Source: Aphis gossypii (taxonomy: Eukaryota > Arthropoda > Insecta > Hemiptera > Aphididae). Taken from it: a stretch of 64,000 nt of DNA. The notes below the pieces were generated by a model. The model was not told the origin of the DNA. It did no database searches and saw only the letters and a list, made by a program, of their open reading frames with translations. Shown here piece by piece: positions 51,130 through 63,800 of the stretch. A program made the position numbers and the translations under genes. Positions within the stretch are counted from its first letter, which is position 1; each line of letters starts with the position of its first letter. The DNA is taken from the NCBI RefSeq assembly GCF_020184175.1, contig NC_065532.1, positions 34,968,001 to 35,032,000 of the forward strand, in the 5' to 3' direction.

Positions 51130-52600
51130 TAATCATATATAATACCTACCGCTTCGGTCTTAAAGACTATATCCTTTTTTGGGTCACAATATTCAGAATG
51201 TTGTAGTAAATATTTAAAAAAATTCCCGTGTCTGTATCCTCAAACATTTGTTTTGACCTAATTTGAAATGGGTGGATGAGATTCATTTTATAAACATAAT
51301 TTTTTTATGAAAATGTTTTTTAATCTTCGTCTTAATAAATAATCAACAAGACATTCCCATTCCTTCTCCATTTTTTCATTATCCACTTCCATAATATTTT
51401 TATGTGGTTTTCGTTAATATTTTATTGGACAATTTAGAAATATCAGATGATTATTTTGTTAATTTTGAATGAAGTAGTTCTAAATTTCCCGTCTCGTCTA
51501 AATTTGATTGCACTCATCACGAAAGAATAAACTTTTATGACTTTTGGTTGACACAATATAGAGTATGTAATGAGTCATTTTTCAAGTAAAAAATGTCTTT
51601 GGAAGAAAGTTCAAAACTTTCTAAACTTATAATGTTTAGTAACTTAATTATTTAGAAATAACAAAGAGATTTTTTCTCAATTATTTTTTATTAAACTCTA
51701 GATTTAACAATGAAATATGAATATTTTCGAGTGATGCTGTAAAATTTTGTCAACGTACCATCAACGCATGCCATAATAGTTAGCCATCACTTTTGATTTA
51801 TAGTTTACAAAACCGGTAATTCTCTCTTGAATCGTAAAATTATGCATACTAAAAATCGAAAAATATCTATATTGAGGATGCAAGATGTGTACTTCATTTT
51901 AATGATTCTGATTGATACAGTAATAAATACGTTCACCGGCACACCAATGCCATTTAATTCAAAAACAATATTTTCATAGCTTGTTGAATTATATGAATCC
52001 AAGGGTGATTGAATTTTTAAATCCAAATAAGCTTTCTAGCAACGAACGAGTTTTTGACCAATTTAAAACCCTACTAACAACATAAAAAGTTTTTGAAAAA
52101 GTTTTATTCACTTATGCTTTAACCAATAATAATGAATAATATTTACCTGTAAAACAAGCTGGATTTAGGAGACCCGTTTTTATTACAAACGTTTAAATGG
52201 TTTTTAATGCGATAATAAATCAGGAGCCGTAATATTTGCAATATTTCTTTACTATATTATACACTTATACAATATGGCGAAAAAAGACTTATTTTTATGG
52301 CACAATTTCATAGAGTAAAATTTTTTCATATATTCCTTCGGATAACGACGAGTATTAACCGCTATAATCTTATTCTTTATTTTTTACTTTTATGAACTTT
52401 TTCGTTAAAGGAATGTTTAATTGAAGAATTCGCTAATCGGATTTTCGATATTGGATACTTAGGTTTACGTAGTATGAAATCTAGAGTTTTGGATGTTTTG
52501 AAGTATGGTCTTTGAATTGAAAATTAAATAAGTCCTGACTGACTAATTTATAATCAATGTAAAGACAAAACGATAGCTAGAGACTTGAAGTGTTCATGTT
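51130..52600 (-). pseudogene. possible heavily decayed coding tract
   Basis: On the minus strand successive open segments of 37-75 codons follow each other through changing frames from about 52580 to 51160, with overlaps of a few bases where one closes and the next opens. The longest is at 51805-52026 (SPLDSYNSTSYENIVFELNG inside). Others include one near 51250-51345 (EVDNEKMEKEWECLVDYLLR) and one near 51155-51290. The peptides are less low-complexity than most chance frames. That would fit an old gene, transposon or viral copy broken by many frameshifts and stops, but at this AT content about this many frames of such length are expected by chance. No family recognised. Confidence 0.2.
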
Positions 52601-54627
52601 ACCTTTGTAGCATCGTGTAAAGGTGTGTGAAATTTGGATGTAAATAAGTACTAACGTAGATATTTGATTTATAGTTGACTAAAAAAAAATGAATATTTTT
52701 TGTTTATATTTGGTTAGGTTAATTAGCTACAAATAATTAAATAGTTATTATAATTGAATACATTTTTAGACCTGTATTTTATGTTTCTTCAAAATTACTC
52801 AAATGATCGTGTTAAAAATCTGTGTAACTTACATTTTACGAGGTAAATTCACGGGTATTTATTTTGTAAAACACCTTTTACGATCTAACTGATAAACTGG
52901 CTTTTTATTTATGTAAGTATTAATACTTGAACGCATTTATTTAACTAGAAAACTAATTTGTTTAGAAAATATTTTGTTTCTAATATTGATATTTTTATAT
53001 ATGTTTCAAAAAATTATCCATCTAAAATATTTAAAATACCAAGAAAATCTTGTAAAATTACTTTCATTAAGCTGTCATTAACCTAACCTGGGGAAACCAT
53101 CACATTTTTAAAATAATTTAAAAAAATATTTTGTCTTTACTAATGTTCTAATTTTAGAATTTTTCAATTTTTAAAGTTGTATAAAAATGATAAAACTACT
53201 AACTAGTAAACTTTAAGGATATTTCTTATTATAAAACTAAACATAATTATTTGCGTGGGTATATATAAGTAGTTTAGAAAGTATTGCATGTTTAATGTAA
53301 ACTCTTTGAAAATATATTTTTAAACACACAATAGTTAACTAAGTACCTGCTTATAATTTTAAAAGGAATATTTTTTTGAGGTATAAAAATTAGTATAGTA
53401 ACACATTTTTACATTTTATAACGCTTATTATAAGCACGTTATTGCTATGATACAACATTTTTGTATTCAATTATTTAAGTAAATGTTGGATAGTAAAATT
53501 ATAGTGCAAAACAAATAACTCATAGTTGGTTTATCATTATTTTATACATAACTACAATATTACTAGGAGATATATTTTATAAGGAAAATGCACTTAATAT
53601 ACAACCTTACTTAAACACACATGCCATACTATTATTACAATTTTATTATTTATTTTTTTGTTATATTATTCTCTAATTAGGATACACCAATGCAAATGTT
53701 AGGTAAATTATATAAAAATATTAAATATAATCGTATATATATATTTGATTAATATCATGTAATCAATAGTCATGTTTTTTGTTTTGTTAAATTATTTTTG
53801 GAGTATCGTAAAAGTCTTTGAGGGTTTTTTATAATATGATTTCTAGCTACTGCTTAAATTTTGTTAAAACAAAAAAAATATGTATATTTCAACTCTACTA
53901 TTTCTATTCATGCTAAAACATTTTTAGTTTTTTCCCTTTGAACAATAATTCTTTACTAAGAATTGTCGAATTATATTCAAAAACACACTGTAGAAACATA
54001 ACATTTATCCATTCATATTATTTTATACTCTGTTTAAGTACAATATTATATAAACTGTTGATCAATTTAATTATAAGAAAAATACAGTGCAAAAATCCTC
54101 ATCTAGTCGTACAAAATGTACCATTATATGTACTAGAACATAAAAGTAAATGTGAAAAGACAAATAACCATTTACTTTGACCAACCGAAGACAATGTGAT
54201 AAATAGGATTTCAATAAAATTGAAAAGTTTTTGGATAAACATAAGTTATAGTTGTGTCGTATAGACACCACTTGTAGTTTTAGTTTTTCAACACAACACA
54301 TATTGTCTCCACTTCATATTATAACGTATCGATTCACGTTATACGAATTATGTTCAATATATTATGTCTCAAGAGTATATACATCACACCTTTTAGTTAA
54401 GTAGTTTTAATTATCGAAAACAATATAGTGGCTTACGTTTCTTGAAAACATAACGAACTATGACATACAATATATTATCATCATAATTGTTCTTATTACA
54501 TTTCATACATTTTATAAAAAAACCGACTAATTTCGTCTGACTTGTTTGAGTGTGTTTATCAGTGGCGGTGACTGACGAGTGTATACTCATGTAGTAATAA
54601 TGCACACGCAAACTAATATACACACAT

Positions 54628-54669
54628 AATGATAATAATAATAATAATAATAATAATGATGATGATGAA
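54628..54669. repeat. (AAT)n/(GAT)n compound microsatellite
   Basis: About eight AAT units followed by four GAT units, directly visible. Confidence 0.9.
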
Positions 54670-54980
54670 CGAATCGATTCGTGAAATAAATAAACAACAT
54701 TATAACGGTAATCCGAACTGTTTTCCCTCGAGTGATGTTGTATACGTTCTATGTATATTCCACTCTCATATATATACAATATTTAGGTACATATACGTAA
54801 TTTGCTGAATAACGATCATATTCATTCAACCCCGATATATACCTCAAGTTTTCGGCGATGCTGTGGCACTAGAGCGTTTTACGAGGGAAAGGGTACCACG
54901 TAGTATACTATACGTTACAGGAACAAAACGGATATCGTTGAAATGAGACACGCGTATATATTAATATTATTATATGTGTA

Positions 54981-55004
54981 TGTGTGTGTGTGTGTGTGTG
55001 TGTG
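54981..55004. repeat. (TG)12 microsatellite
   Basis: Uninterrupted TG dinucleotide run preceded by atgtgta; likely length-polymorphic. Confidence 0.9.
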
Positions 55005-58000
55005 TATAATATGCGAGTTTTGTTGCCATTTTCTGAAACAATATTTGAGAAACAATTATTATTTTATTCTTCCATAATATTTCATAAGACAAAAGTTATG
55101 TATAGTGTACAAAGGTCCACGCTCGGCGTAATATATACTGAGTAATGTAATAAATTATTGTTCAATTATCATCTTATAAAATGAAAAAAAAATATTTTTT
55201 TTTCGAGAAAAAACATTCATGAAATGGGGTATCCACTAGGGTAGGTGAGATTCTATAGGTATAAAATTATATACCTTATTAAGGATTTTATTAAATATTT
55301 AAATAATTTAAAATAGGTTATCCTGACCCAGGAAACCTATTTGATTGTTCGATTTTCATCGATAAAAATAAAAATTTTTTAGTTAAGTTTTGAGTAACAC
55401 TTTTTTATGTAGATAATTTTTTATTTTAAACGTCAATATAAAAAAATAAAGTATAATATTAAACGAATTATTATTATTAATTAATATTCAAACGAATAAC
55501 GTAGTAAATGTAGTTGTACAGACTATAGACGTGCATGATGCAAATTTTATATAATTATATTATTTATTTGCTTTGATTTATACATTGTTAATTTATTATA
55601 ATATTTTAATTGGAGCAAGGATGTCCAATCGACACAATATTAAAATGTTACCTACGCTTGTGCAATATACCAACTTAATAACAACCTACCTAACTGATTT
55701 AATAATAAAAAAACAATATTTTAATATTTTAGAAATAATTGTATTTTTATATTATAATTTGTTTCAATTTCAAATAGAATTATAGATATTATAGATATTT
55801 CAAAATCAATCAAAAAAAAAAGTTGAAAATAAGTTGGCCATTTCTATGTAAAATCATAAAATTAATATCTTATCAATGAGTAATCGTTTTTCAAATGCCA
55901 GCATGAACAATAATATAGGTAAATTCTAACATTCATTTAAAGAAAGAGTTGTAATATATTATAACTAACAATGTTAATATATAGTTGATATTTATTATAT
56001 ATATATAATAAATTTTATCTTTCAAAACGAAAAATAAATAATGATAAATCAATTAAAATAAGAAACAACTAAATAACTTAAAAGTATATATAATATGTCT
56101 TAATGGTTATAGTAAATTAGCTCAGAAGACAATAAATACCGATTTCTGTATGTATAATATTATATAAATGTGATAAAGATAAAATAAGTTTATATTAGAT
56201 ATATTTATCATTGCATATGATGTTCTAGGCTGACTAAATTCCGTTCAAGTTTGATCGCAATTATATGAATTATAATGGCATCTGTGTAAGTAATCTAAAC
56301 TAATCGAGTAGGTAACAATTTTTCGTTCAAAATACATTTTCGACTAAAAGTTTTTACGATATATCGCCCCTCGTTGAAACTCTTAATTAAACTTATCGAA
56401 ATAACCTTTCATTCCATTCATTTCAAACCTACAAGTTCATTTCCTTAATATCTCATAAACTATCTAAACTATAAAGGTCTTTTTTGGTAAAGTTGGTTTA
56501 GCAAACATTAATTTGATAATATACGTCGTGTATAGTGCACAATAAAACGGATATATAAGAAACCAAAACATACAATATTTCATAAAACTATATAAAAGTA
56601 ATTCAACTCAACTTCACTTTTATTTATTAGATAATAATTTGAAAAACGCTATTAATATGAAAATTCTAAATTGCTAAAAATTCAGCTTTAGTTATCGGTT
56701 ATTTTCCTACACAATAGGTTATTTTTTAGCAAACCTAAAAATTATATTAGGTACAATAGATACATATTTTTTTTGATTTGTTAGGCTGTGTATAAAATAT
56801 AAATTAAAAAATTAAATTTGGGTCAATATTAAATAATTATTGTTGATTTTAGTATTTTACAATTTTAATTGAAAAGCTATATATTTTTTGATAAATTATT
56901 CAAATATTACTAAGAGAGATAAATTTACCATAGTTTTAGTAATTTAAATTTAAATTTAAAGATAATAAATATAAATAAGTGGAATGAATATTAAGGTTGT
57001 TGAAATGATTAATTTATAACGATTGTTTGCTAACTAAACATCGTTAATAGCAATACTATTTTAAACGATGCTTATTAATAATATTAGTTTATGTTATAAG
57101 TTATCCAAGCACACATTTATAGGTGGCAACTTCATTATAAACATTATAACTAAAAAATGATTTTTTATGGCGTTATTTATTATTTTATTAACCATTAAAA
57201 ATGATGTAGAGCCCGTTTTAGGACTATGCATATTGGTTTTTTAAGATTAAGAAGACTTATTATTAAATACATTACTATATAGCAACAGTGCAACACATAT
57301 ATGTTTTTGTAGAGTGGGTTTTTTTTATAATTGTGTAATAATTTCGATTTATAATTTATAATATAAACATAAATATTAATTAAAATTATGTACATTACGA
57401 GTATATATTTTCGGATAAAAAAATTAATTTGGTAATATTATTCAGAATTAAGAATATTATTAAAGGAAAATGTGGTAGGTTTTTTTATTCATGCAATTTT
57501 AATACTGTAGGATTTAATCATTATTGTCATAATATTATGTAAAACAATTTAAGTGTTTAAACATTTTTGAAAAAAAATTTCTTAACGAAAAATAATTACA
57601 CTTCTTATATTATATAGCATTCTCCAATAATTTAAGTATCATATTATATTATAAGTTTTTTATACATAGTTGTTACATTTTATTATATTATTTATCTGTG
57701 CAAAAAAGTTCCATATTATGGGTTGATAGCATAGGTTATGTATACTTACAAAAATGTATATTTACTAGAAATAATTTGACATTATGAATACAAATTACAT
57801 AATTTTATAAATAATAGTTTGACTTTATTTTTTATATTTTAAATAAACATACATTATTTAATTTTGGTTATCATTGAATAATATTGTTCTAAAATAATAG
57901 GTATCTACTAATTTTGTATGCTGACTTGCTACTTACTTATATTGAATTTATTTATTTTTCAGATGTATAATGTAATATTATATGATAATGTCAGTATAAA

Positions 58001-59077
58001 GATGATAAACATAACTTTTTACTTCAAATAAACCCCATCTTAATAATCTATTTCTTAGATATTATGAAAATAAAAAAGTCCTAAATGTAGGATAAATGCC
58101 TTTTATCAAGCTAGCTTATTATACAAATGTTAAATATAGTAATCAAATTAAAGTCGTTCATAGCACATAAATATTTAATATAGTCGTATGATAATTATTT
58201 TTGTTATATATTTATATATTATGTATAAATCGTATCATTATTTCGATTGTTGAAGAAATAATATAAGATAGTTCAAACAATATTTAATTATATTATATAA
58301 AATCAACTAACTAATAAAATGTAATATTTTGATGGCATCTATATACTCTAAACTCTTGGTCTTTAAATTATGATTTCCGGTTTTTTTTTTTTTATAATGT
58401 ATATTTTAATTACACAGATTTTATAATGTTATTTTTTATTTAAAACTCGGTGTTATATTAAATAAAAAAATTGTAATGATCCAAATACTAGCATAGTGAA
58501 ATAAAATTCTTAAATTTTATATTTACCATCATATACATTAGACAAAATATACTGTTCAGAAAATTGATCAAATATTCAAATGCTCATATCACGTGCATAT
58601 GTTAAGACATAAATCAAATAGTTGATAGCGGGGCCAGAATGTGCATGAAGTTAATTCTTTAACGATCGACAGTTACCAAATAACTTAATTAGGATTTATT
58701 TATTTTTGACCTTAAGTAATTGAAAAATATATTTTTTATTCCCTTCAAAACTAATGATATTATAACAATCGACTTAGGTTTGTACAATTTGAGGGCACGT
58801 TTTAACTGGATTTTTATTTCTCATTCTAGTGATCACCCGTTTTTCCTGTATTTCATAAAAATATTATTATGATGATAAACATAATATTATACTCGTATAA
58901 CATAATACATATAATAATATAATATATATATATTATATATAATGTATATATTTTAATTTTTTTATTGCAAAATTTGTTCATAAATATAACAATAAGTGAA
59001 TATGACTATGACTATTCTGACTAAAAAACTTCAAATTATAATAAATGTCATTACATTTAATTTAAATAGTGCATTAC

Positions 59078-59104
59078 AAAAAAAAAAAAAATATATATAT
59101 ATAC
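59078..59104. repeat. A14 run joined to (TA)n
   Basis: Fourteen A followed by about six TA units. Confidence 0.85.
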
Positions 59105-59695
59105 AGAATAATTCTTTTATTGTATAGTACTCATTATTTAAAAATCCATTAACGCTTTTGAATATTTTTTTACATAATTTCCAATATATTTTATCGTTAT
59201 GGTTTTTTTTAAGCTTTATCATTTTCAAAATGAATTGTTCTTAAAAACTACCCATTCGAAAAAAATTCTTATGTATCGAAATATTCTAAAAAATATTTTG
59301 CTTTGAATATGTTATCATTCGAAAAAGTTAAAAATTTAAAAATTAATAACAATAAAAATATAATTTTTTTTAAAAAGAATGTTTTATTTTATTATGCAAG
59401 AAAATGGTTTTTGAAAACGTTAATAAATTATGAATAATGAATGAGTATTGGTCGATGAAAGACTCATCCCCCATATTTATGTATTTATATATCTATGTAC
59501 ATCATGTACGATGTTGTTGTGTTATGGACGGAGTATTTGGATTGTTATTAGTTGATTTTTCTGGTACTTATCTTATAATATAATTTAAATACAACATAAT
59601 TGATTTTGTATAAACACGCAGGTAAGTGAATTAATGTTATATTATAAGTCAACTGGTTGCAGTGTTAGGTAAAGTTAACTTAGAATGAAGAATTA

Positions 59696-59703
59696 GTAAT
59701 AAC
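59696..59703. repeat. left target-site duplication (GTAATAAC)
   Basis: Perfect 8-base copy of 60390-60397 flanking the transposon copy. Confidence 0.8.
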
Positions 59704-60389
59704 TAGAGCTCGAACTTAAAAGCATATGCTTCTTTTTTATATATGAGATAGAAATCTAATTTTTATATATAAAGTCGTTTCACGTCATTCTGATTCCAAG
59801 TAAACCAATTTATTTTTGCTTTTTTCTGCTTTTTTTTTATGTAAATGCTTATTTTGTTTTTTTTTCAGTTATTTCAGCTGTGGATTTTTATATGTTTATT
59901 ATGCTACTATAATAATAATAATAAGTCGAATTAATAAGAAACGTAAAAACCCCAGAATGCGTTATAGGTATTAGATTATTATTGTTTTCGTTATCGGTTT
60001 GTTTATTAAATGTACTAAACGTATAAACTATTGATTTACATATAGCACGTAGTACCTATTCGGTCAGTATGCCTATAACATCGATATCGACCATTTCAAA
60101 ATTTAAGATTTAGTGTTGTAATTTATAATCTCTTGTATAAGGTATGTATTGATCAGTCCAGTTCAGTTGTTTTTTTTTGAATAAAAATATTCCGTCGTAC
60201 AATATAGTCAGTTTAATTACTGCAAATTTAGAGAAATATATAGTAATTAATTTTTTTTTTAGTTTAAACTAATTTTTCAAAATTTTATAACTAGTTCGTG
60301 TTAATTTTTGGTCATGTTTTTTTTTGCTTTTTTTAAAAAAAATCGTGTGCTTTTTTAGTTGCTTATTATGCTTTAAAATCCGAGCCCTA
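59704..60389. mobile_element. hAT-like MITE, copy 2 (686 bp)
   Basis: The left end TAGAGCTCGAACTTAAAAGC and the right end (reverse: TAGGGCTCGGATTTTAAAGC) form about 20-base terminal inverted repeats with four mismatches. The element is directly flanked by the perfect 8-bp duplication GTAATAAC. An 8-bp duplication with short inverted termini is the hallmark of hAT transposition. Blocks in the same order as copy 1 (28462-29129) run through its whole length, with numerous substitutions and small indels. It has no transposase frame. The subterminal T-rich right part ending cttttttagttgcttattat is conserved in both copies and may hold transposase-binding sequence (inference). Confidence 0.85.
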
Positions 60390-60397
60390 GTAATAAC
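60390..60397. repeat. right target-site duplication (GTAATAAC)
   Basis: Matches 59696-59703 exactly. Confidence 0.8.
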
Positions 60398-61226
60398 TTT
60401 TATTACTTATGCCATATTAGTAATTTGATTTTAATTTGTATAAAAATATTCATTTAGGTGTTTAAAAGTTCTATTAAAACGTATAACCCGTAGGCCGTAG
60501 TCTTCAACAAAAGTGGATATTTTAATCTCAATTAGAAAAAATACCATAATTGTTATGTAATGTTTTAAACTTTAAAAATATCAAGTCTATACCCACTATG
60601 ATGTTATCAATTCAACTTAAATTGATCTTAAAAAATTACTGTAGGTCTACCTATTTTCAATAATAATTACAAGAATCAATGTAAAAATATACGAATTATT
60701 ATTTTTATTATGGTAAGTGTTATTTATAATATTGTTAAATATGTATTAAAATGTTATATATATTTGAAATAAAAATTTGCAAATGTATAAAAATAAAACA
60801 TTATGTACATTAATATAGTTATATTACAAATGTACATACTTATATATTGTAATATGATGTTCTGTCTAAAAGTTTTAATTTTTTTTTAAAATAATTACTT
60901 TTGTTATATTGCTTAAATTGAGAAAATTTCCATTGTCGGGATCGTTATTTATTGAGTTACGGTGAAATAACCAAATTCGTTTTTCTTGTATAAAAACAGA
61001 TATATTGTAGATTTTTTTCATTTGTTTGCTATATTATCAGTACTTTTTTTTTTGCTTAGGAAAACTAATGACTCTCTAAAGTACCAAATCGATACAATTT
61101 TAAATCGGAAGATAGGTTCTTATGAAACTTTTACAATACTCCTTTTATTAGAAAAAATGATCATGGCAAAATAAATAAAAAAAAAAAAACACCAATTCAT
61201 TGTAAATCCAATACAGGAGAGGGCTA
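60398..61226. other. AT-rich non-coding stretch
   Basis: TA-rich DNA. The 62-codon plus frame at 60986-61174 is Leu/Phe/Ile-rich and unsupported. Nothing else seen. Confidence 0.6.
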
Positions 61227-61385
61227 CTAACAGGTAATCCGGATATCAGTTGTGGTCACACTTCCTTTTCCAACCGGAAACTTTACATTATACGTAATAT
61301 CAAGCTGGATAACACGAAAATCCTTTTTATCGAATAGTTTAGTTATAATAAAACAAATAATATCCTTACGGTCGTTATTAAAATT
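61227..61385 (-). pseudogene. coding-like segment, product unknown
   Basis: Fifty-two open codons on the minus strand, ending with TAG at 61227-61229. The C-terminal half alternates hydrophobic and polar residues as in beta strands and is not low-complexity (VIQLDITYNVKFPVGKGSVT). There is no ATG near the start. A TGA closes the frame upstream, but a neighbouring frame continues in similar style, which would fit a frameshifted remnant. No splice acceptor is obvious and no family recognised; chance remains possible. Confidence 0.2.
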
Positions 61386-63099
61386 TCAAATAAATAATAC
61401 TTGTTGGTAAAATAATTTTGAAAGTTGGTTAAACTAACGATAACGCATACTATTATAGGTAATCATTATATTTATTACAAATTCAGTTTCATAAAATATT
61501 AAGTTTAAGATTCAATACCTATGTAATTTATATAATAATAGCTTATATTTGATTGATTATGGTGGTAGAAATAAAAACAAATATATTTGCATAAGACATG
61601 GGAACTTGCACGTTTGGCTGGGTGTAAAACGAGTCATTTGTTAGAAAATACTTAACGAAATATTACGCTCACTATAAAAAAATAAATAAAAAATAAAAAT
61701 TTATTGTCTTAACTTCAGTGTAGACAAATTAAATTAATTATTGAATTGTACACAAACGTGTAATATTTGCTTACAAAGTCATTAGATATTAATATATTAT
61801 TATATTATTATAATGCTTCTAGTTAAATTATATTTTGTGCTAAATCCGTAGACGACATATATGTTACATAGACATCTTGTTTGTTATAGACGCTAACGCT
61901 AATTTAGACCATGAATAAATTGAATCAATAATATTATAAAATGTTTTGTGCTATTATACATAATTACTATTTCATTTTTTTTTAAACAATCTTCTCATTT
62001 TTGATAATTTAATGTTTATGATTGATTCTTCAAACTACATTTAATTTATTATCAATTATTAGGTAGTTGAAGAAAAATGTTCACTCCAAATTATAACCTC
62101 AAGCAGTTTAATTTGTTGAATGGTTATTATCGCTGTTTAAAAAATTTAATAATATTTAATCGCTTATTCCTATTTTATATACTAGGATATATGTAATATA
62201 TTTATAATATTATATACTTATATAATAAATTTACAATTTAATTTACGGTTTTACTTATTTGATTATTCTTTTAAATTATTTATATTTATTGTTTTATCTA
62301 ACCTATATCTTCACAATACTTAAATTGGAAAATAAATACAATAACATTTCTTAGAAAAATATTGTTCTTATTGCACGCAGTAGGTAAAATTAGTTCTAGT
62401 ATAATAGATTGTATTGATACGGTATATATATAAAAAAATAAATGGTATTCCATGTTTCTATCTAATTGAACTCTTTTAAATAAAAGTTTTAAGATATATC
62501 GGTTCAAATCTTAAACAATTACTTAACAAATGATATTAAATGTTATAATATTAGAAATATTCTTGTTTGGTGACCTTGACATTTTCCATTTCGATTTGAA
62601 TTGTTATAATTCTTAGTATGTTTAAAAACCAAATACAAAGTGTTATTTGTCTTATACAAAATAATTTATTTGTAGACTAATTGATTAAAAGAGATTGTCA
62701 TGTCTTCCTTTTACCCCCCACCACCCAACAAAAAAAATCTTCATTCGCACCAATTCAAGGCTGTTATTAATTTGATCCTGTGTGTGCAATATTTATCACA
62801 CGTTTATTATAGTATATCAGATAGAATTCATAAGGGGAATAGGAATGTAATTTGTAGAGTAAAAAGAGTATCATTATCTATCCATTTCTTACTGTACATA
62901 GGTAATACAAAACAATCAATAGCTCCATATACAGCATTAACGATGTTAATATTGACGTAGATTGTTTTAAAAAACAATTGTATGCCATATTTGTAAACTA
63001 TGTTCTAAGTTCATGTATGATATAATAATTGTAAATCATAAAATATAGATAAAAAATATATTAATTAATTATGCTGCTGAATATTGGTTTGAGTAAAGA
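61386..63099. other. AT-rich non-coding stretch
   Basis: TA-rich DNA. An 86-codon plus frame at 62700-62960 starts after a run rich in C and A (ccccccaccaccc) and shows no recognisable domain. Nothing else supported. Confidence 0.5.
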
Positions 63100-63800
63100 A
63101 TGGCTTGCATTTTGTTGAATCATGGTGATGCGGAAGAGTGATGAAAGCTCGCAGAATCGAATCAAAAAATCATCTGGCCAGATGTGTGTGACATATGTGC
63201 CAATTGTATGCAACTATGTATAGGTATACTTACCGCAACATATAGTGACCGCTGAAGTAAAACCTATGGTATATACGGCGAACAACGGAGTAGAAGAAAT
63301 AGAGTGGGAATAACTTAAAAATAATTTCGAAAAAAGGGACCATGAGCGAACGAGTTTAGCGGTTTCGGAGGAACTGCGCAGGGATTGTGGTTTGGTGATA
63401 TAGGTGGAGGTTGTGGTGTCGGTGAGGGTTGTAGTGTGGATGGTGGTGTTGGCATAGGCGAGGGTTGGTTTGATGGATGAATATGACTCTCTTCTGTAGC
63501 CACTTCCCGCAGCTGGCGTCGTCGCCTTTCACTCAGGAGACGGACGTAGTAGGACGCGCGCTCTCCAAAAAGGACTAAATGCGATTGATGAACGACGAAT
63601 TTTTGGCGAACGGTTTGAATGCGACGGGATTCTGTCTATGGCCACTGCATTCGAAGTACCTAAGCCCAATGTTAATGATTATATACTGTATATACCACCG
63701 AAGTAAAGGACGACAAAGAACGAGAAAAACGGTAGCAAATAAGAAAAAAAAGTCTAACTATTGTCAGCGACATCGTGCATCACTACTCAGCTGAAGTTTT
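63100..63800. other. GC-richer island, possible gene 5' region or gene remnant
   Basis: Composition shifts sharply from AT-rich to GC-richer. On the minus strand a frame of about 107 codons stop to stop (about 63315-63640) encodes an Arg-rich stretch (LLSERRRRQLREVATEES) followed by a Pro/Ser/Thr-rich tail (PSPTPQPPPISPNHNP). The plus strand shows the matching G/T-rich ggttgtggtgt repetition. A second minus segment with a donor site lies at 63234-63343. A plus frame at 63579-63794 overlaps. No domain recognised. Disordered linker-like protein, promoter region and decayed gene are all possible. Confidence 0.3.
63234..63343 (-). CDS. candidate first coding exon, 36 codons
   Basis: The minus strand starts with ATG at 63343 after an in-frame upstream stop and runs open to a consensus donor G|GTAAGTA (GTAAGT at 63228-63233). 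The peptide begins MVPFFEIIFKLFPLYFFYSV, a hydrophobic stretch that could act as a signal anchor, followed by RRIYHRF. The start context is poor (C at -3, G at +4). It overlaps the Pro-rich frame, so at most one of the two is real. Unrecognised. Confidence 0.18.

Larger units (their letters stand above)
52621..59695. other. AT-rich non-coding stretch with microsatellites
   Basis: Very TA-rich apart from a modestly CpG-richer zone at 54500-55150 that holds two microsatellites. The 122-codon minus frame at 54411-54779 contains a Ser/Leu run that is simply the translated AAT/GAT repeat. No gene, RNA or complete mobile element supported. Confidence 0.6.

Noticed and set aside
54411..54779. 122-codon minus frame, the longest in the window
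   Set aside because: Its Ser and Leu runs are the translated AAT/GAT microsatellite, and the rest is low-complexity; no domain or gene signals.
62501..62510. ggttcaaatc resembling a tRNA B box
   Set aside because: No cloverleaf can be drawn around it and no A box is present.
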